Positions 7,268 to 15,087 of a stretch of DNA of 34,346 bases are shown one piece after another. Position 1 is the stretch's first letter. Each line of letters begins with the position of its first letter. Origin of the DNA: Bacteroidales bacterium (lineage in GTDB: Bacteria; Bacteroidota; Bacteroidia; Bacteroidales; P3); NCBI GenBank assembly GCA_017483575.1, contig JAFUWF010000025.1, forward strand, positions 1-34,346. The letters are read 5' to 3'. The notes beneath the pieces are model-generated. The model ran no database searches and was not told the origin of the DNA. It worked only from the letters and a program-made list of their open reading frames with translations. A program made the position numbers and the translations under genes.

Positions 7268-8515
7268 ATGAAAAAATTGGCAACACTTTTCCTGTTTTGC
7301 GCTGCGTCCGCGGTGGCTTTCGCCCAGGACTTCTCGTTGGAGGTCGGCAGTGGACAGACGCTCTATTTCAATGTGATAGCCAGTGGCGTCGAGGTGACGT
7401 ACCCCAATCACACGGGGTTGGCTGTCAACGGTTGGGACGGCTATACGCGTCCTGTCGGGGACCTGCACATACCGTCGAGTGTGAACTATGGCGGACAGGT
7501 CTACGATGTTGTCCAAGTGGGGCAGTTGTCCCTCTATGGCTGCACGGGATTGTCCAGTGTGACGGTTGGCAACGGGGTCACCTGGCTGGGCAACAGCGCT
7601 TTCAATGGATGCAGCGGTCTGCAGTCGGTGGTGATTCCTGCCACGGTGGACACGGTGGGACTGCGTGTCTTCGAAGGCTGCACGGCGTTGGCCCATGTGT
7701 GGTGCAACTGCCCTGTGCCGCCGCGCACGTCGCCATACGCTTTCTATAACCTCTCGCTCGCTTCCAGTACGTTGCATGTCTTGCCGGAGAGCCAGGTGGC
7801 CTATGCTGCTGCCGCCCCGTGGAGTTCGTTCGGAAGTGTGGTGGGCAACGGCCCGTTGGCCACCCTTACCCTGGCTGCCAACGACCCGCAACGCGGCAGC
7901 GTGGATGGCAGCGGTTCCTATGAGGTGGGCACGTCGTTGAGCATCAGCGCGTTGCCTGCCACAGGTTATGCCTTTATCTGTTGGAACGACGGCGACGAGC
8001 GCAATCCGCGCCCGTTGACCGTGATGGGCGACAAGACGCTGTGGGCCATGTTCTTTCCGAGACTGACCGACACCGTTGCCCTGCAGACATGCAGTCTGAG
8101 TGTACGCACATCGGACGAGAACCTGGGCGTTGGTGTTGGAACGGCGGATGTGGCTGAGGGTACGGTGGTTGAGATTTGCGCCTTGCCGTTGGCGGGGAGT
8201 TTTGCCGGATGGAGCGACGGGTCGCACGACAATCCGCGGCGTGTCGTTGTGAACAGCGACATGGTTCTGACAGCTTTTTTTGAACAGCTTGCAATGCCCT
8301 CCGTCGCACAGCCGCAGTGGCAGGTCCGCAGTGAGGGCCGCTCGGTGGTAGTTGACGGCGCAAGTGGCATGGAGATAGTGGTTTATGATGCTGCGGGGCG
8401 TATGGTTTCGGCCGTTTATGCCCTTGGCGACGGGGTAAGAATCGACCTTCCGGCGGCGGGTGTTTATGTTGTCCGCGTGGGCGAAGCGGGGGGCAGGAAA
8501 GTGAGTGTTGAATAA
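7268..8515 (+). CDS. BspA-like leucine-rich-repeat protein with probable T9SS tail
   Basis: A 415-aa exported protein. I place the start at 7268, where MKKLATLFLFCAASAVAFAQ forms a clean signal peptide; the frame is open further upstream but begins with unlikely sequence. Residues about 65-170 are BspA-type repeats (LYGCTGLSSVTVGNGV, FNGCSGLQSVVIP, FEGCTALAHVWC). Next come two copies of a short domain ending in AFICWNDGDERNPR and FAGWSDGSHDNPR, each followed by a strand ending in F (AMFF, AFFEQ), like the bacterial repeats of Bacteroides and Listeria surface proteins. The last ~75 residues (IVVYDAAGRMVSA, AAGVYVVRVGEAGGRKVSV) match the type A T9SS sorting tail. It is probably secreted to the surface by the system that PorX (19250) controls. 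It is divergent from yidC. Confidence 0.87.
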   Translation: MKKLATLFLFCAASAVAFAQDFSLEVGSGQTLYFNVIASGVEVTYPNHTGLAVNGWDGYTRPVGDLHIPSSVNYGGQVYDVVQVGQLSLYGCTGLSSVTVGNGVTWLGNSAFNGCSGLQSVVIPATVDTVGLRVFEGCTALAHVWCNCPVPPRTSPYAFYNLSLASSTLHVLPESQVAYAAAAPWSSFGSVVGNGPLATLTLAANDPQRGSVDGSGSYEVGTSLSISALPATGYAFICWNDGDERNPRPLTVMGDKTLWAMFFPRLTDTVALQTCSLSVRTSDENLGVGVGTADVAEGTVVEICALPLAGSFAGWSDGSHDNPRRVVVNSDMVLTAFFEQLAMPSVAQPQWQVRSEGRSVVVDGASGMEIVVYDAAGRMVSAVYALGDGVRIDLPAAGVYVVRVGEAGGRKVSVE

Positions 8516-8519
8516 CTTT

Positions 8520-8552
8520 TTTGTTGTGATTGGAGAAAAATTCGTATATTTG
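8520..8552 (+). promoter_or_regulatory. Promoter of the MBL-fold gene
   Basis: TTTG (8520-8523), 21-base spacer, TATATTTG (8545-8552) then CA. The start codon is 27 bases further on. It is the likely promoter for the rightward run beginning with the MBL hydrolase. Confidence 0.8.
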
Positions 8553-8579
8553 CATTTTGAAATAAAACGATAAATAACG

Positions 8580-9980
8580 ATGAAACTGCAATTTATGGGC
8601 GCTACCCGCGAAGTGACGGGTAGCAAACACCTGATAACGACCAAGAGTGGACTGAAAATACTGCTTGATTGCGGCATGTACCAAGGCAAGGGCCTGGAGA
8701 CCGATGCCATGAACCGAGACCTTGGGCTCAACCCTTCCGAGATTGACTATCTGATTCTCAGCCATGCACATATCGACCATTCCGGCCTCATTCCCTATAT
8801 CTACAAGCTGGGCTTCCGAGGTACGGTGCTCTGCACCCCTGCCACGCGCGACCTCTGCGCCATCATGCTGGCCGATGCCGGCCGCATACAGATGCAGGAC
8901 ACCCAGACCTTCAACAAGAAGCGCAAGGCCCAGGGCCTCGACCCGGTGGAGCCCATCTACGACGAGCAGGACGCCCAGCAGTGCATGAGTTGTTTCATCA
9001 GTGTGCCGTATCACAAGAAGTTCAATATCGAAGGCGAGGTGACGGTGGAGTTCTTCGATGCCGGCCATATCCTCGGCTCCGCTTGTGTCTATCTGGAAAT
9101 CAAGGACGGACGCCGCAAGATACGCCTCGGCTTCACCGGTGATATCGGCCGCTATGGCAAGCAGATCCTGAAGGACCCCGAGCCGTTTCCCCAGGTGGAC
9201 TACCTCATCATGGAGAGCACCTACGGCGACCGCCGCCACGAGAGCATCAAGGATGCTGAGCAGGAGCTTCTGATGGCGGTGCTCGACACCTGCACCAAGA
9301 AGAAGGGCAAGCTCATCGTTCCCAGCTTCGCCATCGGCCGTGCGCAGGAGATTATCTACGCCCTCGACCGCCTGGAGCATGCCAAGTTGCTGCCGGATAT
9401 CGACGTCTTCGTCGACAGTCCGCTGAGTGTCAGCGCCACCAACATCATGCGTCTGCATACGGAGAGTTTCAACGACGACATCGCCGAGTACTGCAAGACC
9501 GACCCCGACCCCTTTGGGTTCGACCGTCTGCACTATATCCAGAGCGTCATGGAGAGCAAGCAGCTCAATGTGCGCCACAAACCCTGCGTCATTATCTCGG
9601 CCAGCGGCATGATGGAGGCCGGACGTGTGAAACACCACCTGGCCAACCACATCGAGAACCCCGCCACGACGGTGCTCTGCGTGGGCTACTGCGAGCCGTC
9701 GACCCTCGGCGCCAAGATTATGCGTGGCGACGAGGAGGTGTCCATCTTCGGCCAGCGCCACAAGGTGCGTGCCGAGCTGCGCCGCATAGACTCCCTCTCC
9801 GGTCACGGCGACTACGAGGAGATGATACGCTACATCTCCTGCCAGGACAAGAAGAAGGTCAAAGGCCTGTTCATTGTCCACGGCGAGGAGGAGACGCAGC
9901 AGCACTTTGCCCAGACCCTCGGCGAACGCGGATGGAAGCACGTCAGCGTGCCCACGTTCCGCGAGGAGGTGGAGTTGTAG
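8580..9980 (+). CDS. Beta-CASP metallo-beta-lactamase-fold RNA exonuclease-like protein
   Basis: A 466-aa cytoplasmic MBL-fold protein of the beta-CASP group (YsH1/CPSF73-like), zinc-dependent hydrolases that act mainly on RNA. The metal site SHAHIDHSG gives His62, His64, Asp66 and His67. Further ligands are in FDAGHILGSA (His near 165) and FTGDIGR (Asp near 186). The beta-CASP cap follows, with IVPSFAIGRAQE, then SASGMMEAGRVKHHL and the C-terminal LSGHGDY and FIVHGEEE motifs. Length fits the family. The substrate cannot be told from sequence. It opens a rightward cluster of closely spaced genes. Just after the stop is GGAAATGAGAAA, the start of a heptamer repeat also seen after porX. Confidence 0.92.
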   Translation: MKLQFMGATREVTGSKHLITTKSGLKILLDCGMYQGKGLETDAMNRDLGLNPSEIDYLILSHAHIDHSGLIPYIYKLGFRGTVLCTPATRDLCAIMLADAGRIQMQDTQTFNKKRKAQGLDPVEPIYDEQDAQQCMSCFISVPYHKKFNIEGEVTVEFFDAGHILGSACVYLEIKDGRRKIRLGFTGDIGRYGKQILKDPEPFPQVDYLIMESTYGDRRHESIKDAEQELLMAVLDTCTKKKGKLIVPSFAIGRAQEIIYALDRLEHAKLLPDIDVFVDSPLSVSATNIMRLHTESFNDDIAEYCKTDPDPFGFDRLHYIQSVMESKQLNVRHKPCVIISASGMMEAGRVKHHLANHIENPATTVLCVGYCEPSTLGAKIMRGDEEVSIFGQRHKVRAELRRIDSLSGHGDYEEMIRYISCQDKKKVKGLFIVHGEEETQQHFAQTLGERGWKHVSVPTFREEVEL

Positions 9981-10016
9981 GAAATGAGAAAAAAAAAATA
10001 AAAAATTGTAAAACAA

Positions 10017-10757
10017 TTGAAGGTACTGGCGTTTATATCGTTGTTTCTGCTGGCCACCTGCTCGTCTCAGGTGCCGCAGGTGCCGTCGTCGGATTCCGCA
10101 GGACTTGAACTGCCGGCCTACGGGCCAGAGGAGGACATCATTGTCCACCTGGGCTACACCGCCTCCTATAATCATACCACGCTGTGCCCCGACTGGGTGG
10201 CGTGGGAGCTGACGGCCGAGGAGGCCGACGGCCAGAACGACGGCCAGTTCAGTTTCAGCCGCGACCCCGATGTCCAGTTCCCCAAGGCCAGCCGCGAGGA
10301 TTACAGCCGTAGTGGCTACGACAAAGGCCACATGGCCCCGAGGGCCGACATGCGGTGGAGCTGCCAGGCGTTGGAGGAGAGTTACTATTTCACCAATATC
10401 TGCCCGCAGGACCACGAGATGAACTCCCAGGCCTGGCGCAAGATCGAGGAGCTGACACGCCGTCTGGCCAAGCGCTATGGGAGCGTATGGGTCGTCTGCG
10501 GCCCCATTTTCGACGACAGTGGACGGAAGATTGGCGGCGTTGCCGTGCCCAGTGCTTTCTTCAAGGCGCTGGCGGTAAATACCGCGGAGGGCTACCGCAC
10601 GGTGGGCTTCCTGGTGGACAACGACGCACAGAGTTTCTCGCCGCGCCACTATGCCGTCAGTGTAGACAGCGTGGAAGTCGCCATTGGACGCAACCTCTTC
10701 CCCCTCGTCGACGAGGCGGCCGAGGCGGAGTATGATTGGAAAGTTTGGAACCATTAA
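10017..10757 (+). CDS. DNA/RNA non-specific endonuclease (NUC1 / EndoG family)
   Basis: A 246-aa nuclease of the beta-beta-alpha metal group. The signature appears as DKGHMAPRADM (DRGH in most relatives), giving catalytic His105, followed by YYFTNICPQDHEMNSQAWRKIE with the metal-binding Asn and the Asn-Trp-Glu pattern. These enzymes cut single- and double-stranded DNA and RNA. The N-terminus (KVLAFISLFLLATC) is a signal peptide with a possible but atypical lipobox at Cys15, so it is exported, perhaps for nucleic-acid scavenging. The start appears to be TTG at 10017: an in-frame stop lies at 9999 and there is no ATG between. An A10 tract just upstream could affect expression. Close spacing to its neighbours suggests an operon. 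Confidence 0.9.
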   Translation: MKVLAFISLFLLATCSSQVPQVPSSDSAGLELPAYGPEEDIIVHLGYTASYNHTTLCPDWVAWELTAEEADGQNDGQFSFSRDPDVQFPKASREDYSRSGYDKGHMAPRADMRWSCQALEESYYFTNICPQDHEMNSQAWRKIEELTRRLAKRYGSVWVVCGPIFDDSGRKIGGVAVPSAFFKALAVNTAEGYRTVGFLVDNDAQSFSPRHYAVSVDSVEVAIGRNLFPLVDEAAEAEYDWKVWNH

Positions 10758-10771
10758 TAATTATATGTAAT

Positions 10772-11236
10772 ATGAAGAAGAGTACGATTTCGACGGTAAT
10801 GGCCCTGGTGTCCCTCACGATGCTGCCGGGATGCAAACAGCAAGGCTCCGAGGCCGACAGCGTTCCCGGCATGCAGGTGGTCATCGAGGGTTTCACCGAC
10901 ACCGTGGAGCTGTCGCTGGTACCCATGGATGCCCCTGACCCCGAACCTGCCGTCAAGCCGGCCCGCAAGCCTGTTGCCGCCGTAACCCAAGCCCCGGCTC
11001 CCAAGAAAGCCGTCGCCCCCAAGGCCACCGGCAAGGCCGAGACCATCTACGTCGAGACCGAGGGCGCCCAGGGACGTGTCTGGGGCCACGTCACCATGCG
11101 TGGCGACCGTGGCACCGGCACCATCCACGACTGGGACGAGAACACCCTCTCCGTCTCCGTCACCCGCCACGGCAACGAACTCTTCGCCGTCGACCAGAAC
11201 TCGCGGCAGTATGTGTTTAAACTGAAGAATAAATAA
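10772..11236 (+). CDS. Small lipoprotein with Pro/Ala/Lys linker
   Basis: A 154-aa lipoprotein. I chose ATG 10772, which gives the signal peptide MKKSTISTVMALVSLTMLPGC with the lipid-modified Cys21; an earlier TTG would add twelve residues inside the preceding gene. Residues about 55-90 are rich in Pro, Ala and Lys, a periplasmic spacer. The C-terminal ~65 residues (GRVWGHVTMRGDRGTGTIHDWDENTLSVSVTRHG and on) look like a small beta domain. I do not recognise the family. It starts 14 bases after the nuclease gene and ends 13 bases before the transketolase gene, so it is probably cotranscribed. Confidence 0.8.
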   Translation: MKKSTISTVMALVSLTMLPGCKQQGSEADSVPGMQVVIEGFTDTVELSLVPMDAPDPEPAVKPARKPVAAVTQAPAPKKAVAPKATGKAETIYVETEGAQGRVWGHVTMRGDRGTGTIHDWDENTLSVSVTRHGNELFAVDQNSRQYVFKLKNK

Positions 11237-11249
11237 AAAATACATAATA

Positions 11250-12098
11250 ATGAAAACAACACAAGAACTTCAGCAGATTGCGACGCAGGTGCGGCGCGAC
11301 ATTTTGAGAATGACCACCAACGCCAAGAGCGGCCACCCCGGCGGCTCGATGGGCACGGCGGACTGGTTTGTGGCCATGGAGTGGAACATTATGGATTTCG
11401 ATCCTAAGAACTTCACCATGAGTGGCGAAGGCGAGGACATGCTCTTCGTCAGCCAGGGCCACATCACTCCGGTCATCTACAGCACCATGGCCCGCCGCGG
11501 ATACTTTCCTGTCAGCGAGTTGAGCACCTTCCGCAAGTTCGGCACCCGCCTGCAGGGCCACCCCTCCACGGCCCACAACCTGCCGGGCATCCGCATGGCC
11601 AGCGGCTCGCTGGGCCAGGGCCTCAGTGTCGGCGTCGGCGCCGCCCTCGGAAAGAAGATGACGGGCGACAAGCACCTCGTCTTCACCATGCACGGCGACG
11701 GCGAGCTCGAGGAAGGCCAGATCTGGGAGGCCGCCATGTTCGCCGGCGCCAAGAAGGTGGACAACCTCATCGCCACCATCGACTACAACAACCAGCAGAT
11801 CGACGCCACCGTGGACGAGGTGATGTCCCTCGGCAACCTTCAGGCCAAGTTCGAGAGCTTCATGTGGAAAGTCGTTGTCATCGAGAACGGCAACGACATG
11901 CAGCTGGTGCTCGACGGCATGGCCCGCGCCAAGGCCCTCACCGGCCAGGGCAGCCCCGTGTGCGTCATCCTGAAGACCAAGATGGGCTACGGTGTCGACT
12001 TCATGCAGGACACCAACAAGTACCATGGTGCCGTCCTCAGCGCCGACGACCTGCCCAAGGCCCTCGCCCAACTCCCCGAGACCCTCGGCGACTTCTAA
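11250..12098 (+). CDS. Transketolase, N-terminal subunit (split enzyme)
   Basis: A 282-aa protein matching the thiamine-diphosphate-binding N-terminal half of transketolase. It has KSGHPGGSMG (His29), LGQGLSVGVGAALGKK, the TPP motif HGDGELEEGQIWEAA (Gly-Asp-Gly near 149) and IDYNNQQID. Split transketolases are common in bacteria, and the C-terminal (pyrimidine-binding) half normally follows at once. Here the next gene, 9 bases later, encodes a tRNA-binding protein and no second half is found in the window. The protein ends naturally (LPETLGDF), so this is not a truncation. An active enzyme would need a partner encoded elsewhere, acting in the non-oxidative pentose phosphate pathway. Confidence 0.92.
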   Translation: MKTTQELQQIATQVRRDILRMTTNAKSGHPGGSMGTADWFVAMEWNIMDFDPKNFTMSGEGEDMLFVSQGHITPVIYSTMARRGYFPVSELSTFRKFGTRLQGHPSTAHNLPGIRMASGSLGQGLSVGVGAALGKKMTGDKHLVFTMHGDGELEEGQIWEAAMFAGAKKVDNLIATIDYNNQQIDATVDEVMSLGNLQAKFESFMWKVVVIENGNDMQLVLDGMARAKALTGQGSPVCVILKTKMGYGVDFMQDTNKYHGAVLSADDLPKALAQLPETLGDF

Positions 12099-12107
12099 AA
12101 AGAAACT

Positions 12108-12440
12108 ATGCAGATAACAGTAGAAGACTTCGACCGCGTGGATGTGCGCATCGGGACCATCGTGGCGGTGGACATCAACAAGAAGGCCCGAAAACCGGCC
12201 TACAAGCTCACCGTTGATCTCGGCGAGGAACTGGGCATCAAGACCTCGTCGGCACAGATCACCGACCTCTATGCTCCGGAAGACCTTGTAGGCCGTCAGG
12301 CCGTTTTCTGCGTCAACCTTGTGCCGATGCACATCGGGAGCGTCCGCAGCGAGGTGCGCATCCTCGGCAGCGAGAGCGAGGGCGGCGTGGTGCTCCTCCA
12401 GCCTTCGATGGCGGTCAAAAACGGCGACCGCGTGTTCTGA
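12108..12440 (+). CDS. CsaA-like tRNA-binding domain protein
   Basis: A 110-aa stand-alone tRNA-binding (OB-fold) protein of the CsaA / methionyl-tRNA synthetase C-terminal family. Typical motifs are FDRVDVRIGTIVAVD, ARKPAYKLTVDLGEELGIKTSSAQIT, GRQAVFCVNL and GVVLLQPSMAVKNGDRVF. CsaA has been described as a dimeric chaperone-like protein, and relatives bind tRNA. Length is normal. The start ATG is 9 bases after the transketolase stop. Its place between transketolase and purA gives no obvious functional link. Confidence 0.93.
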   Translation: MQITVEDFDRVDVRIGTIVAVDINKKARKPAYKLTVDLGEELGIKTSSAQITDLYAPEDLVGRQAVFCVNLVPMHIGSVRSEVRILGSESEGGVVLLQPSMAVKNGDRVF

Positions 12441-12448
12441 CTCTTCGG

Positions 12449-12510
12449 GAAGCTCCCCTAAAACAAGGGAGTGGTACGTTGTCGTTGGCGTGGTGGGAGG
12501 GGGACTGTTG
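12449..12510. repeat. Intergenic palindromic element starting CTCCCCTAA
   Basis: CTCCCCTAAAACAAGGGAG forms a short hairpin, followed by GTTGTC...GTTGGC and GGAGG. The same order (CTCCCCTAA, a G-rich arm, GTTGTC, GTTGGGC, GGAG) occurs inside mfd at 17753-17800, so the two are probably one repeat family. It lies between the CsaA-like gene and the purA promoter and may also serve as a weak terminator. Confidence 0.5.
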
Positions 12511-12532
12511 TTGCGATGGCGGAAAAATAAAT

Positions 12533-12563
12533 TTTGCCATGTCGGCAAAAAGTCGTACCTTTG
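12533..12563 (+). promoter_or_regulatory. Promoter of purA
   Basis: TTTG (12533-12536), 19-base spacer, TACCTTTG (12556-12563) then CA. A perfect 7-bp inverted repeat (TTTTGCC 12532-12538, GGCAAAA 12544-12550) covers the -33 box and part of the spacer and could be an operator. The leader is about 56 bases. Confidence 0.85.
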
Positions 12564-12626
12564 CAATTTTGTTGAGGGTGTGTGGTGTGTGGGAAAAATT
12601 GATTAAGAATTGAAAATAAAGTATAT

Positions 12627-13922
12627 ATGACAAAGATAGACGTACTGTTAGGCCTCCAGTGGGGCGACGAAGGCAAAGGCAAGATTGTCGACGTTTTGAC
12701 GCCGCGCTACGATGTTGTGGCCCGTTTCCAGGGTGGCCCCAACGCTGGCCATACTCTCGAGTTCAACGGTTCCAAGCATGTGTTGCACATCATCCCCAGC
12801 GGAATCTTCCATCAGGAGAAAATCAACCTCATCGGCAACGGTGTGCTCATCGAACCCCGTATCTTCCGTCAGGAGATCGAAGCCCTGGCCGAGAAGGGCG
12901 TCGATGCCGTGAAGAACCTCTTCATCAGCAAGAAAGCCCACCTCATCCTGCCCAGCCACCGCATGATGGACGCCGCCAACGAGCAGGCCAAGGGCAACAG
13001 CAAAATCGGGTCGACGCTGAAGGGTATCGGCCCCGCCTACACCGACAAGATTGCCCGTACCGGTATCCGTGTGGGCGACATCATGGCTCCGGACTTCATT
13101 GAGCGCTACGGCCAGCTGAAGCGTCAGCACCTGATGATGGCCCATGCTATGGGTTTCGACGTGGACGGGTTCCGCATCGACGGCATGAGCCTCGGCGAGT
13201 ACGAGAAGGTGTGGCTGGAGAGTCTGGCCACGCTGAAGAAGTTCCGCTTTGTCAACAGCGAGTATTTCATCAACCAGTGCCTCCGCGAGGACAAGAAGGT
13301 CCTGGCCGAGGGCGCGCAGGCCATGATGCTGGACATCGATTTCGGCACCTATCCGTTCGTCACCAGCAGCAACACCATCACCGCCGGAGTCTGCACCGGT
13401 CTTGGTGTGGCGCCCAGTGCCATCGGCAAGGTGATGGGTATCACCAAGGCCTATTGCACCCGCGTTGGTGCGGGCCCCTTCCCGACGGAGTGCTTCGACG
13501 AGGTGGGTAGCCGTCTCTGTGAGTTGGGCCACGAGTATGGTGCCACCACCGGCCGTCCGCGCCGTTGCGGTTGGCTGGATATCACCGCTTTGCGCTATGC
13601 CTGCATGATCAACGGCGTCACCGAGCTCTATGTCACCAAGCCCGACGTGATGAACGACTTCGAGACCGTCAAGATGTGCACCGCCTACGACATCGACGGC
13701 CAGCGCACCGAGGAGATTCCCTTCGAGTACAACACGGCGAACATCGTCCCGGTACTGACGCCCTACGAGGGCTGGAAGCAGAGCTTGGAGGGCATCACCG
13801 CCTACGGCCAGTTGCCGGAGCGTCTACGCACCTATCTGGCTGCCGTCGAGGAGCGTACGGGTGTGCCTATCGCTGCCGTCAGCATCAGCCCGGACCGCAA
13901 GGACGTGGTGTTCAAGAATTAA
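12627..13922 (+). CDS. purA: Adenylosuccinate synthetase
   Basis: A 431-aa cytoplasmic enzyme joining IMP and aspartate with GTP to give adenylosuccinate, the first committed step to AMP. The P-loop LQWGDEGKGK includes the catalytic Asp14, and GGPNAGHTLEF carries His42. Other family motifs are IGSTLKGIGPAYTDKIARTGIRVGD, EGAQAMMLDIDFGTYPFVTSSNTITAGVCTGLG, the Arg/Thr segment TGRPRRCGWLD, and KPDVMNDFETVK near the base-binding site. Length is as expected. It has its own promoter at 12533-12563 and is followed 51 bases later by a PepSY-like gene. Confidence 0.98.
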   Translation: MTKIDVLLGLQWGDEGKGKIVDVLTPRYDVVARFQGGPNAGHTLEFNGSKHVLHIIPSGIFHQEKINLIGNGVLIEPRIFRQEIEALAEKGVDAVKNLFISKKAHLILPSHRMMDAANEQAKGNSKIGSTLKGIGPAYTDKIARTGIRVGDIMAPDFIERYGQLKRQHLMMAHAMGFDVDGFRIDGMSLGEYEKVWLESLATLKKFRFVNSEYFINQCLREDKKVLAEGAQAMMLDIDFGTYPFVTSSNTITAGVCTGLGVAPSAIGKVMGITKAYCTRVGAGPFPTECFDEVGSRLCELGHEYGATTGRPRRCGWLDITALRYACMINGVTELYVTKPDVMNDFETVKMCTAYDIDGQRTEEIPFEYNTANIVPVLTPYEGWKQSLEGITAYGQLPERLRTYLAAVEERTGVPIAAVSISPDRKDVVFKN

Positions 13923-13973
13923 AAATGCAAGAAAAAATCCCCAAGGGGTACTGAATAGAAAAACCTTAATGAT

Positions 13974-15026
13974 ATGAAGAAGATAGTTTTTGCCCTGGCG
14001 ATGATGCTCCCCCTGATGGTGGGCGCACAGACCAAAATCAAAGAGACCGCCGTGCCGCGTTCGGTGCTGCTGTCGCTCGAGAAGACCTACGACTCCTATA
14101 AGGTCAAAACCTGGTATCAGGCTCCGGGACAATACATTGCCGAAGTCATCATCGACGGTCAGGAAGGCCGCAGCTATTTCACTGCTGGCGGCGACTGGCA
14201 GTATTCCTCTTTCCCCGTGAAGATGGAAGAGTGCCCCACGATGCTCACCAGCTACTTCACCAACAACTATCCCGGCTATCGTGTGAAGACCCTCGATTAT
14301 GTTGAGGAGATGAGCGGCGACAACTACTACCGTATGATCATCACGAAGAAAGGTATCTCCGACACGGACTTTGAGCTTATCTTCGACACCCGTGGAAAGC
14401 TGCAGAGGAGCAACGCTCCCGACCCCGCGGCCGTCAAGCGCGACTACTACACGCACAATAATCCCGATGCTACGGACGAGGAGGTCACCAAGGCTACGAA
14501 GACCGAGACCAGCCGCACGCGTACCCGTCCGGCCCCCAAGGCCGACGAGCCCCAGGTGGAGCCTTTCGCCCCCTGCCAGGCCGCTGTCGATAACTTCGAG
14601 AAGAACATTGGCAAGAAGCGCTGCAAGGCAGGCCCCGAATGGATCAACCGCAACGACCAGTATGCCGTGGCCTACTTCACCGACAAGCAGAAGGTGGAAA
14701 AGGAAGCTGTCTACGACATCAATGACGGCAGACCCATCATGACCGGCAAGGTGCTGCCCAAGGACCGCTACAGCAACGGTATCCTGAAGTATCTGGCCGA
14801 GAAGTTCAACGGCGAGAAGTACAAGATTGAGAAGATGGTTGTCTACGAGTACAACTCCAAGTTCCGCGGCGCCGACGGCAAGAAGCCCAAACCCTATACC
14901 TACGTCGTCATCAGCCAGAAGGTCAAGGGCACACGCCAGACCAAGTTCACCCGCATGGAGTTCGACAGCAAGGGCAACTTCCTCAACCTCCTTGCCCAGC
15001 CCCTCGACGAGAAGGACGTGCAGTAA
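13974..15026 (+). CDS. Exported PepSY-like (BLIP-like) domain protein
   Basis: A 350-aa protein with a signal peptide cleaved near MVGAQ (residue 19). The mature part appears to hold two or more PepSY-like / beta-lactamase-inhibitor-like units: residues about 24-140 (VPRSVLLSLEKTYDSYKVKTWYQAPGQY..., RSYFTAGGDWQYSSFPV) and 185-345 (AVDNFEKNIGKKRCKAGPEWINRNDQYAVAYFTD..., FTRMEFDSKGNFL). A polar linker rich in Thr, Arg and Pro separates them. Such proteins are common in the periplasm of Bacteroidales; partners are unknown. It may share the purA transcript, and is followed by a strong terminator. Confidence 0.8.
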   Translation: MKKIVFALAMMLPLMVGAQTKIKETAVPRSVLLSLEKTYDSYKVKTWYQAPGQYIAEVIIDGQEGRSYFTAGGDWQYSSFPVKMEECPTMLTSYFTNNYPGYRVKTLDYVEEMSGDNYYRMIITKKGISDTDFELIFDTRGKLQRSNAPDPAAVKRDYYTHNNPDATDEEVTKATKTETSRTRTRPAPKADEPQVEPFAPCQAAVDNFEKNIGKKRCKAGPEWINRNDQYAVAYFTDKQKVEKEAVYDINDGRPIMTGKVLPKDRYSNGILKYLAEKFNGEKYKIEKMVVYEYNSKFRGADGKKPKPYTYVVISQKVKGTRQTKFTRMEFDSKGNFLNLLAQPLDEKDVQ

Positions 15027-15046
15027 TCGCACACAGTATCAAAAAC

Positions 15047-15087
15047 AAAACGGGTCGATCCGAAAGGGTCGACCCGTTTTCTTTTTT
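15047..15087. terminator. Bidirectional terminator between the PepSY-like gene and mfd
   Basis: A 12-bp stem, AAAACGGGTCGA (15047-15058) with TCGACCCGTTTT (15069-15080), with T-runs on both sides (CTTTTTT on plus; TTTTGTTTTTG on minus). It ends both converging transcripts. The mfd stop codon overlaps its right T-run. Confidence 0.93.

Noticed and set aside
9983-10016. ATG start for the NUC1 nuclease with slippage in the A10 tract
   Set aside because: The frame from ATG 9983 stops at once, and an in-frame TAA at 9999 blocks the coding frame; TTG 10017 is the simplest start.
15047-15087. Operator or attachment site from the long perfect palindrome
   Set aside because: The T-runs on both sides and the converging genes fit a bidirectional terminator.
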